DNA of 64,000 nucleotides. Source: Paroedura picta. Taxonomy: Eukaryota; Chordata; Lepidosauria; Squamata; Gekkonidae. The stretch covers positions 58,339,934 to 58,403,933 of the forward strand of contig NC_135374.1 of the NCBI RefSeq assembly GCF_049243985.1, read 5' to 3'. The translations under genes were made by a program, and so were the position numbers. Under the pieces are notes generated by a model. That model saw nothing but the letters and a program-made list of their open reading frames with translations, ran no database searches and was not told where the DNA came from. Numbering within the stretch: the first letter of the stretch is position 1; every line of letters starts with the position of its first letter. Positions 60,701 to 64,000 of the stretch are shown one piece after another.

Positions 60701-62216
60701 GGTGGAGGAGAGGGAGGAGCTCCAGATGGGCGTGTCCACAGCTCTGCTTCCCAACTGCACAATCATGCCACTTCTGGGGTTTCTCGAAGCCTGAAGTATG
60801 TTTCAGAGTTTTCTCAATAGTAAAAAAGTTGCAAAAGGCTGACCAAGCAAAAGTTACACACTGATAAATTATGGTCTCATGCTTTGACACAAAGAACATT
60901 GGATCCAGCTGGAGCCATAGACACATCTTTAGGTATGCAGAGTGATTCATGAATGCAGCTCTCTGCCCATAGCAATTTTGCATAGAAGACGATTCCTGCA
61001 CATACAGCACCGTGTGGCTAAGATAAAGCTTCATGAGACAAAAAAAATCAAACCTCTTTAGACATCTAACAGTTGTATAGATGCTTACACTGATTAAAGA
61101 TGGAGCTGATGTTTCATACAATTCTTCTTTCCCAATGGTCTTGTCTTCTTGAAAACCATTTAAGAACTAGAAAAAAAATTGTAAAGGCATCGGTAATTCT
61201 TATACTACTTCAGTCACGACACTATTTATCATTTAATTCAATATTTACCAGATCTGTATTTGTTGAAACTATTTTAATTAGCAGGGGCCCAATCTAGCCA
61301 AAGTGAAGCACTTTGATTCTCATTTCATTAAGAATTAACTCTGCAGAAATCTCCATCAACACCAAGAGAACTCAAAAGGGCTTTTTATTTTTAATATGAT
61401 CACGGCCAGTGTTTTTTTTTTCCAGTAAAGGAAAAAACTTAATAGTCAACCTAGAATGAATAGATTGTTTTAAATATGTCAGTAACTCTTTCAATTCAAT
61501 ACATTATACCAGGGGTAGTCAAACTGCGGCCCTCCAGATGTCCATGAACTACAATTCCCAGAAGCTGGCAGGGGCTTCTGGGAATTGTAGTCCATGGACA
61601 TCTGGAGGGCCGCAGTTTGACTACCCCTGCATTATACAAGTAGATTCCTTTAAGATGAAGCCACATAAATGATTTATAGCCTTAGGAAGGTGCTGTTGAA
61701 AAATGTTTAGCATTTTTGATAATTACCAAATGACTGGTGAAAGGCATTTTGTTGTTGGGGCTTAAATTGTTGCCCTATCCCTTTCCCTTCTAATTCGACT
61801 TGAAGCATTTTCTATATAGCTAGGTGATATCAACAGGTACCCTCCTGGCAGGGAAATGACAAGGGGCGGAGGGAAAACAGGGAAAGAGCTTTGCAGGGGT
61901 TCCCGGGGCCGCCCGTTACCTCTCCTTCCCCAGCGGCTGGCGGCTCCTTCTGCAGCCCGCTCTGCGCCGGAGAGCGGCACTGGCGGGGCCCTTGTAGCAG
62001 CGGCGGGCGCGGAGTATTCTCCAGGCTCGAAAAGGGGTTGCGCCTCCGGACTCCGGGGAAGGGCCGCGGGAAGAGAGCGGGGTCTCCGAAGGGGCTGGCG
62101 ACGGCCGCAGTGGGGGGCTGCCCGCAGGAAGGGGCTGGCTGCCTTTTCCGCTTCAGGCGCAGCGTCCGCGGGGGCTTCTTAAAGCCGGGCGAGTAGTCGG
62201 GGACCACCGAGCACAT
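48596..62216 (-). CDS. DONSON: DONSON, replication-fork and CMG-helicase assembly factor (10 coding exons, 568 aa)
   Basis: DONSON helps load GINS onto MCM during CMG helicase assembly and protects replication forks (family knowledge). Coding joins, read right to left: 62216-61920, 61166-61089, 59805-59605, 56356-56178, 54815-54637, 54540-54420, 53742-53635, 50834-50636, 49551-49339, 48727-48596. They total 1707 nt, in phase throughout. Matches to human include [75 protein letters not shown] and the C-terminus GLHPNTL...DYIYTWKS. Length (human 566 aa) and exon number (10) agree. The N-terminal 100 residues are Pro/Arg-rich and variable, as expected. Intron 7 is U12-type. The start is the ATG giving [16 protein letters not shown], which parallels human MALSVPGYSPGFRKPP. 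Confidence 0.96.
48790..48955 (-). mobile_element. tRNA-derived SINE fragment, minus orientation
   Basis: The reverse complement reads gtaatgtagtggttaagaac and ccaggtttgattcctc. Same family as 43952-44210, diverged, in DONSON intron 9. Confidence 0.7.
49339..49551 (-). CDS. DONSON: DONSON coding exon 9
   Basis: It encodes aa 455-525 ([44 protein letters not shown]). Acceptor tttgcag, donor AAA|GTAAGT. Confidence 0.95.
50636..50834 (-). CDS. DONSON: DONSON coding exon 8
   Basis: It encodes aa 388-454 ([40 protein letters not shown]). The acceptor is TTTGTAG. The nearby TTGACAG would put an in-frame stop in the exon, and it overlaps the U12 branch-point motif instead. Confidence 0.94.
50845..50853 (-). 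promoter_or_regulatory. U12-type branch-point motif, DONSON intron 7
   Basis: TTCCTTGAC on the minus strand is a perfect match to the minor-spliceosome branch consensus TTCCTTRAC. The branch A lies 11 nt before the exon 8 acceptor. It pairs with the GTATCCTTT donor at 53634-53626. Confidence 0.85.
51506..51575 (+). mobile_element. CR1 3' end fragment
   Basis: Contains ttagactagatggcctcttc and caattctatgata, the CR1 3' terminus. The segment ttagactagatggcct is duplicated in tandem. Confidence 0.75.
51668..51870. mobile_element. hAT MITE (CTTTCTCAACC family), truncated copy
   Basis: Carries ccataatgataatatatggt, aaaatggccaacaatgg and cacttctggggtttctcaaa, matching the 3' half of 23857-24288. 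Confidence 0.7.
52361..52505 (-). mobile_element. CR1 3' fragment, minus orientation
   Basis: tagagttggaaggggccatg, ccatctagtccaaccccctg and tttgcttgaagactgccagt match the 3' end of the CR1 at 62911-64000. Cut off at about 52505. Confidence 0.88.
52510..53480. other. DONSON intron 7, unassigned part
   Basis: Possible decayed LINE tail at 52530-52760 (gctcatggcgggttacaaga). No exon or gene seen. Confidence 0.35.
53482..53563. repeat. Foldback repeat in DONSON intron 7
   Basis: Inverted arms of about 40 bp (gtaaggctattcaaattca / tgaattgagtagccttac at the centre). It lies about 70 nt inside the U12-type intron from its donor. Confidence 0.8.
53635..53742 (-). CDS. DONSON: DONSON coding exon 7
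   Basis: It encodes aa 352-387 ([20 protein letters not shown]). The donor GTATCCTTT (53634 down to 53626) is a U12-type 5' splice site. Confidence 0.95.
54420..54540 (-). CDS. DONSON: DONSON coding exon 6
   Basis: It encodes aa 312-351 ([20 protein letters not shown]...), a variable linker in the family. Acceptor tttgcag, donor GTAAGT. The phase fits exons 5 and 7. Confidence 0.88.
54637..54815 (-). CDS. DONSON: DONSON coding exon 5
   Basis: It encodes aa 252-311 ([35 protein letters not shown]), one of the most conserved parts of the family. Acceptor ctgcag, donor GTAGGA. Confidence 0.95.
55145..55860 (+). mobile_element. L2-type LINE 3' part
   Basis: Decayed RT end (cacctagccacagtgatcca, caaggttttagttttgacct), the 3' UTR gcctgtaagacagagctctt and a tail of aataaataaatg. 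Lies in DONSON intron 4. Confidence 0.82.
56178..56356 (-). CDS. DONSON: DONSON coding exon 4
   Basis: It encodes aa 193-251 plus two bases ([40 protein letters not shown]). Acceptor cttag, donor GTATGT. Confidence 0.94.
57120..57580 (+). mobile_element. L2-type LINE 3' end
   Basis: Contains ccccacctggtggaacaagc, ctgcaaaagagagctcctcc and ccttcagggagggtggtata, then taaatataata. A typical L2 terminus in DONSON intron 3. Confidence 0.78.
58286..58322. repeat. (ATCC)n microsatellite
   Basis: Short atccatcc run with two tatc interruptions, just before a MITE. A (TG)n/(CA)n stretch lies at 58246-58268. Confidence 0.85.
58349..58494. mobile_element. Palindromic hAT MITE, copy 4
   Basis: Nearly perfect foldback with a perfect 8-bp duplication ctttacac (58341-58348, 58495-58502). 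Its arms differ least of the set, so it is probably young. Lies in DONSON intron 3. Confidence 0.94.
59605..59805 (-). CDS. DONSON: DONSON coding exon 3
   Basis: It encodes aa 126-192, with [11 protein letters not shown] and [20 protein letters not shown]. Donor GTAACT, phase 0/0. Confidence 0.95.
60043..60349. mobile_element. SPIN-like non-autonomous hAT element
   Basis: The left part tctcaatctgggggttggga, ccccttt, then the right part ttgagggtcaccacagcatg and aactgtattaaagggtcgca follow the SPIN / mouse URR1 layout as I remember it. An 8-bp duplication cactataa/cactagaa has one mismatch (60035-60042, 60350-60357). Lies in DONSON intron 2. Confidence 0.7.
60544..60841. mobile_element. hAT MITE (CTTTCTCAACC family), near full length
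   Basis: Starts cagactttctcaaccaggg and ends aagttgcaaaaggctg. Flanks acctggca and accaagca are a weak 8-bp duplication (three mismatches). Lies in DONSON intron 2. Confidence 0.75.
61089..61166 (-). CDS. DONSON: DONSON coding exon 2
   Basis: It encodes aa 100-125 ([20 protein letters not shown]), aligning with human [20 protein letters not shown]. Acceptor ttctag, donor GTAAGC, phase 0/0, 78 nt. Confidence 0.85.
61510..61629. mobile_element. Palindromic hAT MITE, copy 5
   Basis: Shortened foldback (central loop lost) with a perfect 8-bp duplication cattatac (61502-61509, 61630-61637). Lies in DONSON intron 1, about 290 bp from exon 1. Confidence 0.94.
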
Positions 62217-62560
62217 GGCGATGGCGGCGCGGAAGCCCCCCGAGAAGCAACTTTCTCCCACCAGCCGGAGCCTTGGAAGCGGATTTGGCGCGGAAAGGCA
62301 AAGGCTCCGCCCTGCACTTTCTGCTTGCCCGCGCGCCAGCCAGCCAATCCCCGCCGAGCTTTGCTCCCCGCGCTGCTCCGGAGCCCGCCTTGAAATTGCG
62401 CGGGAGTGGCGCAGGAGGGCGCGCGCGCAGCGGCCCCCAGCCTCTTGTCTTCCCCGCGGGTGTGCAGACTGGTTTCCTCTTTGCTTACATGGCCGCTCGC
62501 CCCCCACCTCCTACTCGTGGCTTGTGTTCGCGGTGAGCCCCAACCGGGACCCGGTGAGTT
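61860..62560. promoter_or_regulatory. DONSON CpG-island promoter
   Basis: CpG-dense block over exon 1 and upstream, with a ccaat box at 62344-62348 and an E2F-like gcgcggga near 62398-62405. It lacks a TATA box. An S-phase-linked housekeeping promoter would fit the gene, but that is inferred. Confidence 0.7.
61920..62216 (-). CDS. DONSON: DONSON coding exon 1
   Basis: It encodes aa 1-99, [16 protein letters not shown] to GEGE, including [11 protein letters not shown] (human ARRNPFARLDN). Donor GTAACG, in the CpG island. The frame stays open upstream of the ATG, but the homology begins here. Confidence 0.93.
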
Positions 62561-62601
62561 GGCAGAATTCCACCGAAACGCCAACACTACTAATTTATAC
62601 T

Positions 62602-62850
62602 TTAGGTCCAGTGGCACCTTGAAGACCCAACAAAGTTTTATTCTAGGTCTGAACTTTTGCATGCACGCACTTCTCTTCAGATACATTGAAACAGAATTCA
62701 TCAACCTTTAGTTCTGTTTTAATAAATCCAAAGAAGTATGTGCGCACACGAAAGCTTATACTTTGAATATAACTTGGTTGGTCTTAAAGGTACCCCAGGA
62801 CTCGAACTTTATTCTGCTACTTAAGGCCAACATGGCCAGCCACCTCAATC
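62602..62850. repeat. Interspersed repeat (GGCACCTTGAAGACC type)
   Basis: tccagtggcaccttgaagac, caacaaagttttattctagg and gctacttaaggccaacatgg match the repeats at 39914-40100 and 41884-42005. It sits just upstream of the DONSON CpG island. Confidence 0.65.
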
Positions 62851-62910
62851 TACTAAAAAAGCGACAGTACTGTTGTTTTATGGTCTATGAAGACAAAGTT
62901 GGAACACAAA

Positions 62911-64000
62911 TCATAGCGTTGGAAGGGGCCATACAGGCCATCTAGTCCAACCCCCTGCTCAACGCAGGATTAGCCCTAAGCATCCTAAAGCATCCAAGAA
63001 AAGTGTGTATCCAACCTTTGCTTGAAGACTGCCAGTGAGGGGGAGCTCACCACCTCCTTAGGCAGCCTATTCCACTGCTGAACTACTCTGACTGAAATTT
63101 TTTTTCCTGATATCTAGCCTATATCGTTGTACTTGAAGTTTAAACCCATTACTGCGTGGCCTCTCCTCCGCAGCCAACAGAAACAGCATCCTGCCCTCCT
63201 CCACGTGACAACCTTTCACATACTTAAAGAGGGCTATCATGTCCCCTCTCAACCTCCTTTTCTCCAGGCTGAACATTCCCAAGTCCCTCAACCTATCTTC
63301 ATAGGGCTTGGTCCCTTGGCCCCAGATCATCTTCGTCGCTCTCCTCTGTACCCTTTCAATTTTATCTACGTCCTTCTTGAAGTGAGGCCTTCAGAACTGC
63401 ACACAGTACTCCAGGTGTGGTCTGACCAGTGCTGTATACAATGGGACTATGACATCTTGTGATTTTGATGTGATGCCCCTGTTGATACAGCCCAAAATGG
63501 CATTTGCCTTTTTTACCGCTGCATCACACTGCCTGCTCATGTTTAGTTTACAATCCACAAGTACCCCAAGGTCTCGTTCACACGCAGTGTTACCTAGAAG
63601 CGGATACCCCATCCAGTAGGCATGCTTTTCATTTTTCTGACCCAGATGCAGAACTTTACACTTATCTTTATTAAATTGCATCTTGTTCTTATTTGCCCAT
63701 TTTTCCATTGTGTTCAGATTTCATTGAACTCTGTCTCTATCTTCTCCAGTCCTCCCAATTTGGTGTCGTCTGCAAACTTGATCAGTAGTCCTTTTAAGAT
63801 GTTAGAACCTACTGCAGTGGTTCTAGATTGTTTTAATTGGGCAGTGCTGATTGGCAATTAAGAAATTTGGTGTCATCTGCAAACTTGATGAGTAGTCCAC
63901 CCCCTCATCTAGATCATTAATAAATATGTTAAAAAGTACAGGGCCGAGCACCAAGCCCTGAAGTACCCTGCTACTCACCTCTCTCCAGTCTGATGAAACA
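62911..64000 (-). mobile_element. CR1 LINE, RT C-terminus and 3' end, runs off the window
   Basis: The minus strand encodes the CR1 ORF2 end: WANKNKMQFNKDKCKVLHLG, then NTACERDLGVLVDCKLNMS and IVPLYTALVRPHLEYCVQF. The 3' end (ctagtccaaccccctgctca in plus text) lies near 62911. A 100-120 bp stretch at 63760-63880 repeats the ATGTCATCTGCAAACTTGAT-like text and interrupts the frame. The 5' part is beyond 64000. Confidence 0.92.

Noticed and set aside
62153-62704. Overlapping open frames on both strands over the DONSON CpG island
   Set aside because: Long stop-free frames are expected in GC-rich sequence. Only the frame giving [16 protein letters not shown] has homology and correct splicing.

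Overview
This is a vertebrate nuclear genome window, most likely from a squamate reptile. Two complete intron-rich genes lie tail to tail in a repeat-rich background. The repeats fit a squamate: CR1, L2 and BovB LINEs, tRNA-derived and 5S rRNA-derived SINEs, many hAT and TA-target MITEs, and Helitron-like ends. A gecko is possible, but I cannot fix the species. I saw no bacterial genes, no CRISPR array, no LTR element and no functional tRNA or rRNA gene.

Gene 1 is SON on the + strand. Its coding exons run from 6905 to 45182. I could place all 12 coding exons with GT-AG borders and a consistent phase. The predicted protein is 3089 aa, against 2426 aa in human. The N-terminus, the block from exon 4 onward, the G-patch (exon 9) and the C-terminal double-stranded-RNA-binding domain (exons 11-12) are conserved. 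The giant exon 3 (7824 nt) is heavily remodelled: the mammalian short-period repeats are missing, and instead there is a long acidic degenerate repeat region followed by about 18 tandem RS-rich units of roughly 75 nt.

Gene 2 is DONSON on the - strand. Its 10 coding exons run from 62216 down to 48596 and predict 568 aa, against 566 aa in human. Intron 7 has the signature of a U12-type (minor spliceosome) intron. SON and DONSON converge with about 3.4 kb between their stop codons, the same order as in mammals. GART, the divergent neighbour of SON in mammals, has no coding exon that I recognise in bases 1-6300. An upstream block with CpGs and a ZNF143-like site (3300-4080) could hold its 5' end.

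Layout: 1-3200, LINE and SINE fragments. 3300-4080, repeat-poor CpG-containing block. 4300-6290, five MITEs in a row. 6300-7200, SON CpG-island promoter and exon 1. 7200-45182, SON introns with many repeats, including two Helitron-like units in intron 1 and nested MITEs in intron 3. 45183-48595, intergenic region with both 3' UTRs. 48596-62216, DONSON. 61860-62560, DONSON CpG-island promoter. 62600-64000, a repeat and a minus-strand CR1 running off the window.
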